64,000 nt of DNA from Egicoccus halophilus (GTDB lineage: Bacteria > Actinomycetota > Nitriliruptoria > Nitriliruptorales > Nitriliruptoraceae), in contig NZ_CP036250.1 of NCBI RefSeq assembly GCF_004300825.1, positions 248,001 to 312,000 on the forward strand, in the 5' to 3' direction. The notes under the pieces are model-generated. The model had not been told where the DNA came from. It did no database searches and saw only the letters and a list, made by a program, of their open reading frames with translations. Positions within the stretch are counted from its first letter, which is position 1, and each line of letters begins with the position of its first letter. The translations under genes were made by a program, and so were the position numbers. Shown one piece after another: positions 50,309 through 58,738 of this stretch.

Positions 50309-50854
50309 TCAGTGCGTGGCACGCCAGTCGCCGCTCCAGGCGTCCTCGCCCAGGTGCCACCGGTCGGTGCGGTGCACGAGCGCGTGCAGGCTCGCGACCA
50401 GCGCCCCGTCGTCGGTCACCTCGATGAGATAGGCGCCGGTGCGCTTGGTGCGGTGCCGTTCGCGTCCCGTCGCCACCAGGCGCGCACCCGGCGCGGCACT
50501 GGCCAGGAACTGCACGTCGACCGACAACGCGACCGCCAGCCGTCCCCAGGAGTTGGAGGCGACCGCGAACGCGACGTCGCCGAGACCGAAGCCGACCCCG
50601 CCGTGCAGCAGTCCGGCGAAGTTGCGGTGCCGGTCGGTGACGGTGAGCCCGATCCGCGACCAGCCACCGCCCCAGGCCTCGACCTCCGCACCGAGGTGGC
50701 CGGCGTACTCGTCCCCGCGCCAGATGGCGTCGAGCGCCTCGGTGTTGGGCACCTCGACGCCGCCGACGTCGTCCGCGGGCACGTCGACGTCGGCACCGGG
50801 GATCCCGGCACCGTTCCCGGGGTGGTCGGGCACTGGCACGTCGGAGGCGGACAT
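50309..50854 (-). CDS. Hotdog-fold thioesterase (PaaI-like)
   Basis: A 181-aa protein with a ~50-residue N-terminal Pro/Asp-rich lead and a hotdog domain bearing the PaaI signature NFAGLLHGGVGFGLGDVAFAVASNS. PaaI-type enzymes hydrolyse acyl-CoA or aryl-CoA thioesters. The ATG at 50854 overlaps the thiolase stop by one base (TGATG), coupling the two. A role in fatty acid or aromatic catabolism follows from the thiolase partner. Confidence 0.85.
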   Translation of the reverse strand: MSASDVPVPDHPGNGAGIPGADVDVPADDVGGVEVPNTEALDAIWRGDEYAGHLGAEVEAWGGGWSRIGLTVTDRHRNFAGLLHGGVGFGLGDVAFAVASNSWGRLAVALSVDVQFLASAAPGARLVATGRERHRTKRTGAYLIEVTDDGALVASLHALVHRTDRWHLGEDAWSGDWRATH

Positions 50855-52053
50855 CAGCCCAGTCGCTCCAGGACGGTGGCGTTGGCCATGCCCCCGCCCT
50901 CGCACATGGTCTGCAACCCGTAGCGCCCACCGGTCTGCTCGAGCACGTGCAGCAGGGTGGTGGTCAGCTTCGCCCCGGACGCCCCGAGCGGGTGGCCGTT
51001 GGCGATTGCGCCCCCGTTGACGTTGACCTTGTCGAGCTCGGCACCGGTCTCCTGGGCCCAGGCGAGCACCACCGGGGCGAACGCCTCGTTGACCTCGAAG
51101 GCGTCGATGTCACCGATGTCCAGACCGGCGCGACGCAACACCTGCGCGGTGGCGGGGATGACGCCGGTGAGCATGAAGATCGGGTCGTCACCGGCGACCG
51201 CCATGGTGTGCACGCGGGCCCGCGGGCGCAGCCCGAGCGCCTCGGCCTTCGACCGTTCCATCACCAGGACGGCGGCGGCACCGTCGGAGATCTGCGACGC
51301 GCCACCGGCGGTGACCACCCACTGGATCTGCGGGAAGCGCTGCGCGAGTGCCTCGTCCTCGAAGGCGGGGCGCAGTCCGGCCAGGGTCTCGGGGGTCGAA
51401 TCGGGACGGATGCCCTCGTCGGCGCGCATCGTCTCGCCGGTCGACCCGTCACCGCGGTCGACGGGCGTGGGCAGCAGCTCGGCCGCGAAGCGTCCGTCGG
51501 CGGTCGCGGCGGCGGCGCGCTGGTGCGACCGTGCACTGAAGGCGTCGAGCTGCCCGCGGTCGAGCCCCCACTTGGCCGCGATCAGCTCCGCGGAGATGCC
51601 CTGGTTGACCAGGCCGTCGGGATAGCGCGCGAGGATGCGGGTACCGAACGGGTCCTGCCCCATCGTGGAGGAGAACATCGGCACGCGCGACATGAGCTCG
51701 ACCCCGCAGGCGACCGCGACGTCGTAGCTGCCGGCGATCACGCCCTGGGCGGCGAAGTGCAGCGCCTGCTGCGACGAGCCGCACTGGCGGTCGATGGTGG
51801 TGGCGGGCACCGACTCCGGGAACCCGGCGGCCAGCACGGCGTTGCGCGCGACGTTGAAGGCTTGCGCACCGGCCTGCGAGACGCAGCCCGCGATGACGTC
51901 GTCGATCTCGCCGGCGTCGATCCCCGCCCGCTCGACCAGCCCCTGCAGCGTGTGGGCCAGCAGGTCGACCGGGTGCCAGCCGGACAGGGCCCCACCGGGC
52001 TTGCCACGCCCGACCGGGGTGCGTACCGCTTCGACGATCACTGCCTCACGCAT
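50854..52053 (-). CDS. Acetyl-CoA C-acyltransferase (thiolase)
   Basis: A 399-aa thiolase. The nucleophilic Cys lies in QCGSSQQALHFAAQ near residue 91, the catalytic His in NGHPLGASGAK near 350 and the second Cys in CEGGGMANA near 388. It catalyses the cleavage or condensation step of 3-oxoacyl-CoA. Length and motifs fit degradative or biosynthetic thiolases alike. First gene of a two-gene operon with the PaaI-like thioesterase. Confidence 0.93.
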   Translation of the reverse strand: MREAVIVEAVRTPVGRGKPGGALSGWHPVDLLAHTLQGLVERAGIDAGEIDDVIAGCVSQAGAQAFNVARNAVLAAGFPESVPATTIDRQCGSSQQALHFAAQGVIAGSYDVAVACGVELMSRVPMFSSTMGQDPFGTRILARYPDGLVNQGISAELIAAKWGLDRGQLDAFSARSHQRAAAATADGRFAAELLPTPVDRGDGSTGETMRADEGIRPDSTPETLAGLRPAFEDEALAQRFPQIQWVVTAGGASQISDGAAAVLVMERSKAEALGLRPRARVHTMAVAGDDPIFMLTGVIPATAQVLRRAGLDIGDIDAFEVNEAFAPVVLAWAQETGAELDKVNVNGGAIANGHPLGASGAKLTTTLLHVLEQTGGRYGLQTMCEGGGMANATVLERLG

Positions 52054-52137
52054 GCCGCGCCTCCCTGTCGTGGGTCGCGCCCGACGACCCGCCGCTCCGG
52101 CGCCGAGGCTACCCCGACCGGGACGGCGAACGGAACG

Positions 52138-53652
52138 TCAGGGCGCATTCCGTTCCCCCTCGACGACGGCGGCCGCTCCGCCGCGTCGCGGGTCGCCGGC
52201 GGCGGCGCCGTCGGGAGTCACGACGTTGGTGCCGCCGAAGTACAGGTCCGTGACGTCCCAGAGGTTGACGCGACGCTCGCGCGCGAGGGCGGCGACGGCG
52301 TCGGGGGCGAAGCCCGGCTCGACCTGCACGGTGGCGCCGTCGAAGTGGACGCGCGGCGCCCGGACCGCCGCCGCGACGTCCATGCCGTGGTCCACGAGCG
52401 CGACGACGACCTGCGTCATGGCCGTGCGGATCCGCTCGGAACCGCCGCTACCGAGCACGACCGGTGCCGCACCCTGACGCAGCAGGACCGAGGGCGCCAT
52501 CATCGAGCCGACGCGACGACCCGCGTCGTGGCGCAACCGACGCGCCGTCGCGCCCGGACGCAGCGCCGGGTTGAGGTCGGACTCGCCCATGATGTTGTTC
52601 GCCATGACCCCGGTGTCGCCGAGGATCACCCCGCTGCAGCTGCCGTTGGAGGTGGTCATCGACGCCAGGTTGCCCGCGTCGTCGCAGACGCTGACATGGG
52701 TGGTCCCGCGCCGGCTCTGCAGCACGGCGTCGGCGTCCGGATCGTCGCCCGCGTCCGTGCCCGCGTCACCCGAGCCGGTGTGGTGACGCCAGACCTCGTC
52801 GAAGGCGTCGACGAGCTGTCGCAGCCGCTCGCCGCTGCCGAACGCGGCCGGTACGCGCGCCGCCAACTGCTGCAGGCCGCGGGCGAGGAGTCGCCCGCCG
52901 AGCGACGGGCCCGGATTGGTGATCAACGTCGCGTCGCGATAGTCCACCCGCAACGGCTCGCGTTCGACCACCCGGTAGGCCGCGAGGTCGTCGACGCTGA
53001 GCAGCCCGCCGTTCGCGGCCATGTCCCGCGCGATCGCGCCGGCGATCCCGGGGTCGTCGAACCCCGCCACCGTGGCGTCGGCGACCGCGGCGAGGAAGTC
53101 GGCCAGCGGCCGGTTGCGGACCGCGGCGTCCACGGCCAGGCGTCGGCCGCCCGGCAGGAACCGCTCCCGGCCCTCGGCGGAGCGGCCGAGGATCGGTTCG
53201 AGCAGGTGCACCACCGCGGCCTGGTGGGGGCCGAGCACCACGCCGTCGGCCGCCAGGCGGCGGGCGGGCTCGACGACCTCGGCCAGCGGCAACCGTCCGA
53301 GGCGGCGCTGGACGTGCAGGTAGCCCGGCAGACAGCCGGGTACGGCGACCGAGCCGTGCCCGACGTGGAACACCTGGTCGGCGGCACCGAACCGCAGGGT
53401 CACCGCGTCGAGTCGCGGCTCGACCTCGTCGGGGACACCGCGGCCCGGGGTGTCGACGAAGAAATCGAACAGCGTCTCGTCACCCGCCGCGGTGCGGGCG
53501 AGCAGGAACCCGCCGCCGCCGAGGCTGCTCAGACACGGCTCGACGACGGCTGCCGCGAAGCCGGCGGCGACGGCGGCGTCGAAGGCGTTGCCGCCCGCCT
53601 CGAGCACGCGTGCCGCGGCAGCCACGGTCTGCTCGTGTCCGGCGGCCACCAC
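52138..53652 (-). CDS. ggt: Gamma-glutamyltransferase family protein
   Basis: About 504 aa of the gamma-glutamyltransferase Ntn-hydrolase family. N-terminal VLEAGGNAFDAAVAAGFAAAVVEP and SSLGGGGFLLA match; the autoprocessing/catalytic Thr lies in RRGTTHVSVCDDAGN near residue 317, followed by NGSCSGVILGDTG and SGGSERIRTAM. No signal peptide, so it may act in the cytoplasm, as GGT-like acylases or cephalosporin acylases do. The start is GTG 53652 (VVAAGHEQT); no better start is found before a long non-conserved stretch. Confidence 0.87.
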   Translation of the reverse strand: MVAAGHEQTVAAAARVLEAGGNAFDAAVAAGFAAAVVEPCLSSLGGGGFLLARTAAGDETLFDFFVDTPGRGVPDEVEPRLDAVTLRFGAADQVFHVGHGSVAVPGCLPGYLHVQRRLGRLPLAEVVEPARRLAADGVVLGPHQAAVVHLLEPILGRSAEGRERFLPGGRRLAVDAAVRNRPLADFLAAVADATVAGFDDPGIAGAIARDMAANGGLLSVDDLAAYRVVEREPLRVDYRDATLITNPGPSLGGRLLARGLQQLAARVPAAFGSGERLRQLVDAFDEVWRHHTGSGDAGTDAGDDPDADAVLQSRRGTTHVSVCDDAGNLASMTTSNGSCSGVILGDTGVMANNIMGESDLNPALRPGATARRLRHDAGRRVGSMMAPSVLLRQGAAPVVLGSGGSERIRTAMTQVVVALVDHGMDVAAAVRAPRVHFDGATVQVEPGFAPDAVAALARERRVNLWDVTDLYFGGTNVVTPDGAAAGDPRRGGAAAVVEGERNAP

Positions 53653-53849
53653 ACCCCGTGGTGGCGTCCGTGGTGCGCCGATCGGCCGTCCTCTCGTGCG
53701 TGGGAGCGGCGGCAGCCTGCCACGCGGTCCGGCGATCCGGCGCTGCCAGGACCGACCGACCGCACCGGCGAGGTCGTGCGATCCTCCCGCCGTCCCCTCG
53801 GGCCCAACCGTCCTTCCCGCGGTTTCCGGGACGAATGCGCTAGCTTTCC

Positions 53850-53894
53850 TATACTCCACTCGCAAGCACTCGCACGGTTCGCGCCGTCGAACCG
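53850..53894 (+). promoter_or_regulatory. Putative promoter and operator of the AAA ATPase gene
   Basis: TATACT (53850-53855) is a good -10 candidate in a less GC-rich patch; no clear -35 is seen. It is followed by two copies of ACTCGCA ten bases apart and by an inverted repeat CGGTTCG-n6-CGAACCG (53875-53894) just before the ATG at 53912. Confidence 0.5.
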
Positions 53895-53911
53895 AGGATC
53901 CGAGGTCCGCG

Positions 53912-55081
53912 ATGCCCAACCCGTTCGAGGACGTCACCGAGGGCGGAGCGCTCGATCCTGCCGCGAATCCCTTCCGGCCGGGGATGGGGCGTGTGCCCCC
54001 CGACTTCGGCGGCCGCGAACCGGCGCTGCGACGGGCGAAGGTGGTGGTCGACCGCCTCTCGCGTCCCGCAGCACCGCAGCTGGTGCTCTACCGCGGCGTT
54101 CGCGGGGTCGGCAAGACCGCACTGCTCGCCTACGTGCGCCAGCAGGCCGAGCGTCGGGGGGTGCTGACCCTCGCACTGGAGGCGGACCGGGGCGACACGG
54201 ATCTCGTCGCCGCCCGCGAGACGCTGCGACGTGGCGCCGCCCCGCTGGTCGAACGGGCCGACGAGGCCGTCCTGCGACGTTGCGGCAGCCTGCGCCTCGG
54301 CCGCAACGGCCAGGTCGAGGCGGCGAAGACCGGCACGTCGGCCGCGACGGTGGAGCGGCTGATCGCCGACCTCGGTTTCCTGGCCGCACAGCTCGGACAA
54401 GGGATTCTGCTCACCGTCGACGAGGTGCAGGAGGCCGAGCAGACGCTGCTCAAGCCGCTGCTGCGGGCCGCCCACCTCGCGTCGCAGGAGGACCGACCGC
54501 TGGGGGTGCTGCTGTCGGGACTGCCGTCCGCGGCCGAGACGCTGTTCGACGAGGGGCAGACCTACACCGAGCGGCTCGAGCGGCTCGAACTCGGCCTGCT
54601 CGACCGTGCCGGCACCGTGGAGGCCATCCGACGCCCCTTCGAGCGGGAGGCCGACGTGCTCGTCGACGAGCACGTACTCGACCACGTCCACGACGAGTCC
54701 GGCGGCTATCCGTGGTTCGTGCAGTTGTGGGGCGCCGCGTTGTGGGACTCGGCGCGCGACGCCTCCCGGGTCGATCTCGTCGACGCCCGGGTCGCCGGCG
54801 TCGAGGTGCACGAGCGGGTGCAGGCGTTCTTCGCCGACCGCTGGCGTCGGGTGCCCACCGGGCGGGGCGCGCTGCTCACCGTCGCGCTCGCCGAGCAGGG
54901 CGGCGACGCGGAGATGGGTGACCTGACCGAGGTTCTCGACCTCACCCACCAGGCGCTCTCGCCCGCGCGTCGCGAACTGGTCGAGCGCGGGTTGTGCTGG
55001 GCCCCGGCACGGGGTCGGTTGGCGTTCACGGTCCCGGGGTTCGCCGACTGGGTGGCACGCACGCGGCCGGACCGTGCCTGA
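53912..55081 (+). CDS. AAA-family ATPase (STAND/Orc1-like)
   Basis: A 389-aa protein. Walker A is GVRGVGKTALL near residue 63 and Walker B LLTVDEVQEA near 163. A lid with LERLELGLLDRAGTVEAIRRPF follows, then a winged-helix-like end (ALSPARRELVERGLCWAPARGRLAFTVPGFADWV). This layout matches ATPases of the Orc1/Cdc6 and STAND kind, often of unknown role in actinobacteria. It stands beside an HATPase gene on the same strand and 258 bases from divergent ggt. Confidence 0.83.
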   Translation: MPNPFEDVTEGGALDPAANPFRPGMGRVPPDFGGREPALRRAKVVVDRLSRPAAPQLVLYRGVRGVGKTALLAYVRQQAERRGVLTLALEADRGDTDLVAARETLRRGAAPLVERADEAVLRRCGSLRLGRNGQVEAAKTGTSAATVERLIADLGFLAAQLGQGILLTVDEVQEAEQTLLKPLLRAAHLASQEDRPLGVLLSGLPSAAETLFDEGQTYTERLERLELGLLDRAGTVEAIRRPFEREADVLVDEHVLDHVHDESGGYPWFVQLWGAALWDSARDASRVDLVDARVAGVEVHERVQAFFADRWRRVPTGRGALLTVALAEQGGDAEMGDLTEVLDLTHQALSPARRELVERGLCWAPARGRLAFTVPGFADWVARTRPDRA

Positions 55082-55090
55082 ACCGGGCCG

Positions 55091-55537
55091 GTGAGCGACG
55101 TGTCGGACGACGGCGTCCCGCCGGCAGCACTGGTCGTCGACCTCGACGGACGGCCGTTCGAGGTGCCACGCGTGCGGAACCTGGTACGTACCTGGCTGAC
55201 GCAGGCCGGCGTCCAGCGCAGCGAGGACGTCGTGCTCGTGGTGTCGGAACTGGTGGCCAACGCCGTCGAGCACGGCGGCCCGACGATCCGGCTCGCGCTG
55301 ACACCGGTGGCGCGCGACCTGCTGGTCGAGGTCGCCGACGACGGCGGCGGTACCGCGCCGCACGTCCGTGGCGGGTCCCCGCGGCGCATGCCGGCGCCGA
55401 CCGCGACGCGTGGCCGCGGGCTCGCCCTGGTGGATCGCCTGGTCGACGCCCTCGAGGTGACCGGCGGTCCGGCCGGCACCCGCGTGCGTGCCCGCCTCGC
55501 GGGCGTCGTCCCGCCGCGTCCGCCCGACCCGCGCTGA
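55091..55537 (+). CDS. HATPase_c anti-sigma/serine-kinase-like regulatory protein
   Basis: A 148-aa GHKL-fold protein. N-box VSELVANAVEHGG near residue 55, G1 VADDGGG near 88, and G2 RGRGLALVDRL near 118. Single-domain proteins like this (RsbW/SpoIIAB-like) bind ATP and act as anti-sigma factors or kinases of anti-anti-sigma factors in actinobacteria. Follows the AAA ATPase by nine bases; no matching sigma-B-type gene in the window. GTG 55091. Confidence 0.85.
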   Translation: MSDVSDDGVPPAALVVDLDGRPFEVPRVRNLVRTWLTQAGVQRSEDVVLVVSELVANAVEHGGPTIRLALTPVARDLLVEVADDGGGTAPHVRGGSPRRMPAPTATRGRGLALVDRLVDALEVTGGPAGTRVRARLAGVVPPRPPDPR

Positions 55538-55558
55538 CCGCTACCCTGCGCGCTCCCC

Positions 55559-55631
55559 GGGCCCGTAGCTCAGTTGGCAGAGCGCTGCCTTTGCAAGGCA
55601 GATGTCGTCGGTTCGATTCCGATCGGGTCCA
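55559..55631 (+). tRNA. tRNA-Ala (anticodon TGC)
   Basis: 73 nt without encoded CCA. The acceptor stem GGGCCCG pairs with CGGGTCC, including the G3-U70 wobble that marks tRNA-Ala. D-arm AGCTCAGTTGGCAGAGC, anticodon loop TTTGCAA gives TGC, T-arm CGGTTCGATTCCG. Confidence 0.97.
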
Positions 55632-55680
55632 CGCAACGCACCGCCGGGACGCCACACCATGCCGGTGGTGTCCCCCGACC

Positions 55681-55698
55681 GCCACGTCTCGACGTGGC
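55681..55698. terminator. Hairpin between tRNA-Ala and the DUF1028 gene
   Basis: GCCACGT and ACGTGGC form a 7-bp stem with a 4-base loop (55681-55698) between the convergent tRNA-Ala and DUF1028 genes. A likely shared transcription end, lacking a T-run. Confidence 0.5.
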
Positions 55699-55742
55699 GT
55701 CGGGACCCGGCCGAGCCGAGCCGAACCTCGAGAGGGCCGGGC

Positions 55743-56645
55743 TCAGGTACGGGTGGGGAGCAGGCGCTCGAGCAGGTGGCGGTCGGGCACCAGGCCGGCC
55801 GGACCGAAGCGGCGCGCGGCCTCGACGAACGGCGGCGCACACTCCGCCAGCTCCGCGAAGATGGCGCGGGCGTCGTCCTCGCGACCGGCGAGTGCCAGGA
55901 CGATGGCCCGCCACAACAACAGGTCCGGCTCCGAGTGCGGGTCCTCCTCGCGCATGCGGTCGAGGTCGACGACGGCCTGTTCCGCCTCGCCGTCGAGGGC
56001 CCGCTCGAACGCGCTCACGACGCGGTGGTAGCGGGCGCTCTGGTCCAGCAGCCGGTCCAGTTCGCCGAGCGGGTCCTCGTGGTCGTCGACGCGCAGGTTG
56101 TTGACCTGGTCGCGCCAGGGACGACCGGTCCGTTCGGCGCGCACGACCAGCACGGCCGCCGAACGCCGCCCGCGGAAGTCCCCACCGGCGTCCTCGGCGG
56201 CGTGCAACGCCTTCATCAGCCGACGCGCGAGGGGCCCACCCGCTGCCTCGTACGCCTCGATCATCGACTCCCAGACCGTCGGTGAGGCGACCATGTTCGC
56301 CAGCGCCACGCTGCTCTCCCCGAACACGTGCCCGGCCGAGGAGACGCAGTCCTCCCCGGTCCACACGTCGATGCCGCCCTCGGCGTCGACCATCGCCACC
56401 TGTCGCCGCTCGGGGTGCGAGTCGATGCTGCGCAGCGCGGCGAGGACCTCGGGTGCGGTGAGCCCGCCGCGCAGCATGTCGAGCCCGAGCTCGCCGTACA
56501 TCGGCTCGCCCATCGACTGGGTCGCGATCACGCCGTAACCGGGCAACGCCCACGGCACGCTGGCTCCGACCGCCAGCGCCTGGGTCTGCGTCGCGACGCC
56601 CATCTGCCCCGTGCGGGGATCACGGGCCACGATCGAGTAGGTCAC
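55743..56645 (-). CDS. DUF1028 family protein (Ntn-hydrolase-like) with helical tail
   Basis: A 300-aa protein. Residues 1-~190 match DUF1028: VTYSIVARDPRTGQMGVATQTQALAVG, SMGEPMYGELGLDML, RQVAMVDAEGGIDVWTG. The family has an Ntn-hydrolase-like fold of unknown substrate. The C-terminal part (210-300) is helical with TPR character (DLLLWRAIVLALAGREDDARAIFAEL). GTG 56645 is chosen because of an excellent GGAGGT site seven bases upstream. Confidence 0.88.
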   Translation of the reverse strand: MTYSIVARDPRTGQMGVATQTQALAVGASVPWALPGYGVIATQSMGEPMYGELGLDMLRGGLTAPEVLAALRSIDSHPERRQVAMVDAEGGIDVWTGEDCVSSAGHVFGESSVALANMVASPTVWESMIEAYEAAGGPLARRLMKALHAAEDAGGDFRGRRSAAVLVVRAERTGRPWRDQVNNLRVDDHEDPLGELDRLLDQSARYHRVVSAFERALDGEAEQAVVDLDRMREEDPHSEPDLLLWRAIVLALAGREDDARAIFAELAECAPPFVEAARRFGPAGLVPDRHLLERLLPTRT

Positions 56646-56822
56646 CGGCAGTACCTCCGCGGTCGACGACACGGCGCCCACCTCGTCTCGTCGTGCGCGC
56701 CTGCGACGTGTTGGTACTCGGCCGCGCCGGCCCGGCGCCCCGCCCGACCCTGCCCGTTGAGCCACCCGAGGACCGCAAGGGCCCGTGGCCTAGCCTGGCG
56801 CGGCCGCCTGCGAGGAGCCGTC

Positions 56823-57269
56823 GTGACTGCCCTGCGAGACCTTCCCGTGCCCACCCGTGATCGGTTCCCGCACCGGCGACCGATGCCGACCCGTTGGCAG
56901 GACAACGACCACTACGGGCACGTCAACAACGTCGTCTACTACGCCTGGTTCGACACCACGGTCAACGGCTACCTGCTCGACCACGCCGGTGTCGACACCC
57001 GGGAGCTCGCGGCGGTCGGACTGGTGGTGGAGACGGGGTGCCGGTACCTGCATCCGGTGTCCTTCCCGCAACACCTCGAGATCGGGCTCGGGGTCGAGCG
57101 TCTGGGCGACACGAGCATCACCTACCGGTTGGCCGTCTTCGCCGACGGACGCGACGAGGCGGTCGCACTCGGGCGCTTCACCCACGTCTACGTCGAGCAG
57201 AGCTCGGGCCGCCCGGCGCCGGTCCCGACCGTCGTTCGGAACACGGTGACGCCGCTGCTGCTCGGCTGA
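56823..57269 (+). CDS. YbgC-like hotdog acyl-CoA thioesterase
   Basis: A 148-aa 4-hydroxybenzoyl-CoA thioesterase-type protein. The active-site motif is WQDNDHYGHVNNVVYYAWFD near residue 26, with the catalytic Asp and HxN. YbgC-like enzymes hydrolyse short or aromatic acyl-CoAs. GTG 56823 follows AGGAG. Divergent from the DUF1028 gene. Confidence 0.9.
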   Translation: MTALRDLPVPTRDRFPHRRPMPTRWQDNDHYGHVNNVVYYAWFDTTVNGYLLDHAGVDTRELAAVGLVVETGCRYLHPVSFPQHLEIGLGVERLGDTSITYRLAVFADGRDEAVALGRFTHVYVEQSSGRPAPVPTVVRNTVTPLLLG

Positions 57270-57480
57270 GTCGTCGCGACGCCGGAGGGACCGCGGTGCT
57301 CCGCAACGGGGTTCGGCCGGGTGGGCACCCGACCGGTGGGCGGGTCGAGCGGACCGCGCGGGCGGGGTGGCCGGCGGCGATGGTGACACGCCGGCCGGGA
57401 CGTACCTGCGGTTCTCGGCTGCCACGCCGTCATCGTGGTCGTCCGCCCACAACGGGCCCACGAGCGAGACGGAGGACCGC

Positions 57481-57783
57481 ATGGCGCAGAACCTGTGGAT
57501 GCTGGACGGCGACGAGCACGCGGTGGCGGTGTCCGACCAGACCCAGCCGGGGGACTTCGTCGTCCGCCGCGCCGGTGACCTGGTCGAGGTCGGGGAGATC
57601 GACGACGGCGAGGAGCCTCGCATCGCCTGGTTCGGCGAGGTCGACGCCGCCGTCCTGCCGGCCATGGACGAGGTCGAGACGGCCGAGGACCGGCCCGGCC
57701 CCCTGCAGCGCATCCGCGAGGACGGTGACCTCCGCGCCGCCATCGAAGGCATCGAGACCGCCGAGCGCACCCGCGGCGGCTGA
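57481..57783 (+). CDS. Small acidic hypothetical protein
   Basis: A 100-aa acidic protein starting at ATG 57481 (MAQNLWMLDGDEHAV), behind GACGGAGGACCGC, a good ribosome site. Two short strand-rich blocks (FVVRRAGDLVEVGEIDDG, PRIAWFGEV) suggest a small beta-domain. No family recognised. A strong hairpin follows 17 bases after the stop. Confidence 0.65.
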   Translation: MAQNLWMLDGDEHAVAVSDQTQPGDFVVRRAGDLVEVGEIDDGEEPRIAWFGEVDAAVLPAMDEVETAEDRPGPLQRIREDGDLRAAIEGIETAERTRGG

Positions 57784-57800
57784 GCACCTGACGTTGGTTT

Positions 57801-57836
57801 CGACGCGCCGGCGCGGCAGGATGCGCCGGCGCGTCG
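57801..57836 (+). terminator. Strong terminator hairpin
   Basis: A perfect 14-bp stem (57801-57814 with 57823-57836) with an 8-base loop, right after the 57481 gene and 82 bases before the plsC start. No T-run. Confidence 0.7.
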
Positions 57837-57918
57837 TGGTGCCGGCGCGACCGCGACACACGACACACCACGACGGAACCGGCGCCGTGCACGCCGTCCG
57901 AGCGACGAGAGCAGGCGC

Positions 57919-58680
57919 ATGGACCCCTACGAAGGCATCGCTGCCGGCTTCCGCGGCGCCTGGCGTGCCCTGCGCCTCGACATCCGGACCGTCGACCACG
58001 ACCAGGTCCCGTCGACGGGGCCGGCCATCCTCGCCAGCAACCACATCGGCTACCTCGACTTCTGCTTCGTGGCCCTGGCGCCACCTCGCCCCCGACGTCG
58101 CGTGCGTTTCCTGGCCCGACACGACATCTTCGACCGTCGGGTGGTCGGCACGGCCATGCGGGCCATGCGGCAGATCCCGGTCGACACCCACGGCGACCCC
58201 ACCACCGCCTTCGTGCACGCCGAGGCGGCGTTGGCCCGCGGCGACGTCGTCGGCGTCCATCCCGAGGGCACCATCAGCCCGTCGTTCGTGCCACGTCGGG
58301 GACGCACCGGCACCGTCCGGCTCGCGCAGACGACCGGCGCCCCGATCGTGCCCGTCGCGGTGTGGGGCAGCCAACGACTGCTCACGAAGTGGCAGCCCAC
58401 GCGGCTGCGCAGTGGCATCTGCGTCAGCGTCCGGTACGGCGAGCCCTGGCACCCGCCCGCCGACGCGGCACCGGCCCGCGCCACGGCCGAGCTGATGCGA
58501 CGCATCCGTGACCTGTTGGCGCGGGAACAGGCCACCTACCCCCAGCAGCCTCGCGACGAGCGCGACCGGTGGTGGCTGCCCGCACACCTCGGCGGGACCG
58601 CGCCGACACCCGAGGAGGCCGACGCCCGCCTGCGCGCACAGGCCCAGGCCCGTCGGGCCGCGCGGCGTGGCCAGCCCTGA
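57919..58680 (+). CDS. plsC: 1-acyl-sn-glycerol-3-phosphate acyltransferase (PlsC family)
   Basis: A 253-aa PlsC-type acyltransferase. The acyl-acceptor motif NHIGYLD (residues ~40-46) is the NHxxxxD block, and the substrate motif is VHPEGTISPS near 113. It makes phosphatidic acid or a related acylated lipid; the C-terminus is basic and disordered. Followed by the convergent Rieske oxidoreductase. Confidence 0.9.
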   Translation: MDPYEGIAAGFRGAWRALRLDIRTVDHDQVPSTGPAILASNHIGYLDFCFVALAPPRPRRRVRFLARHDIFDRRVVGTAMRAMRQIPVDTHGDPTTAFVHAEAALARGDVVGVHPEGTISPSFVPRRGRTGTVRLAQTTGAPIVPVAVWGSQRLLTKWQPTRLRSGICVSVRYGEPWHPPADAAPARATAELMRRIRDLLAREQATYPQQPRDERDRWWLPAHLGGTAPTPEEADARLRAQAQARRAARRGQP

Positions 58681-58738
58681 GCGCCTCCGGCGGACACGGT
58701 GGGCGTCGTCGAGCGTGTGGCCTGCGGGTCGAGCGCAC

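Noticed and set aside
53875-53894. LexA/SOS box
   Set aside because: The repeat is GTTCG-n6-CGAAC, the reverse order and a longer spacer than the CGAAC-n4-GTTCG SOS box.
50947-54921. 1324-codon plus-strand open frame
   Set aside because: Antisense of thiolase and ggt, and out of frame with the AAA ATPase it enters; no domain pattern.
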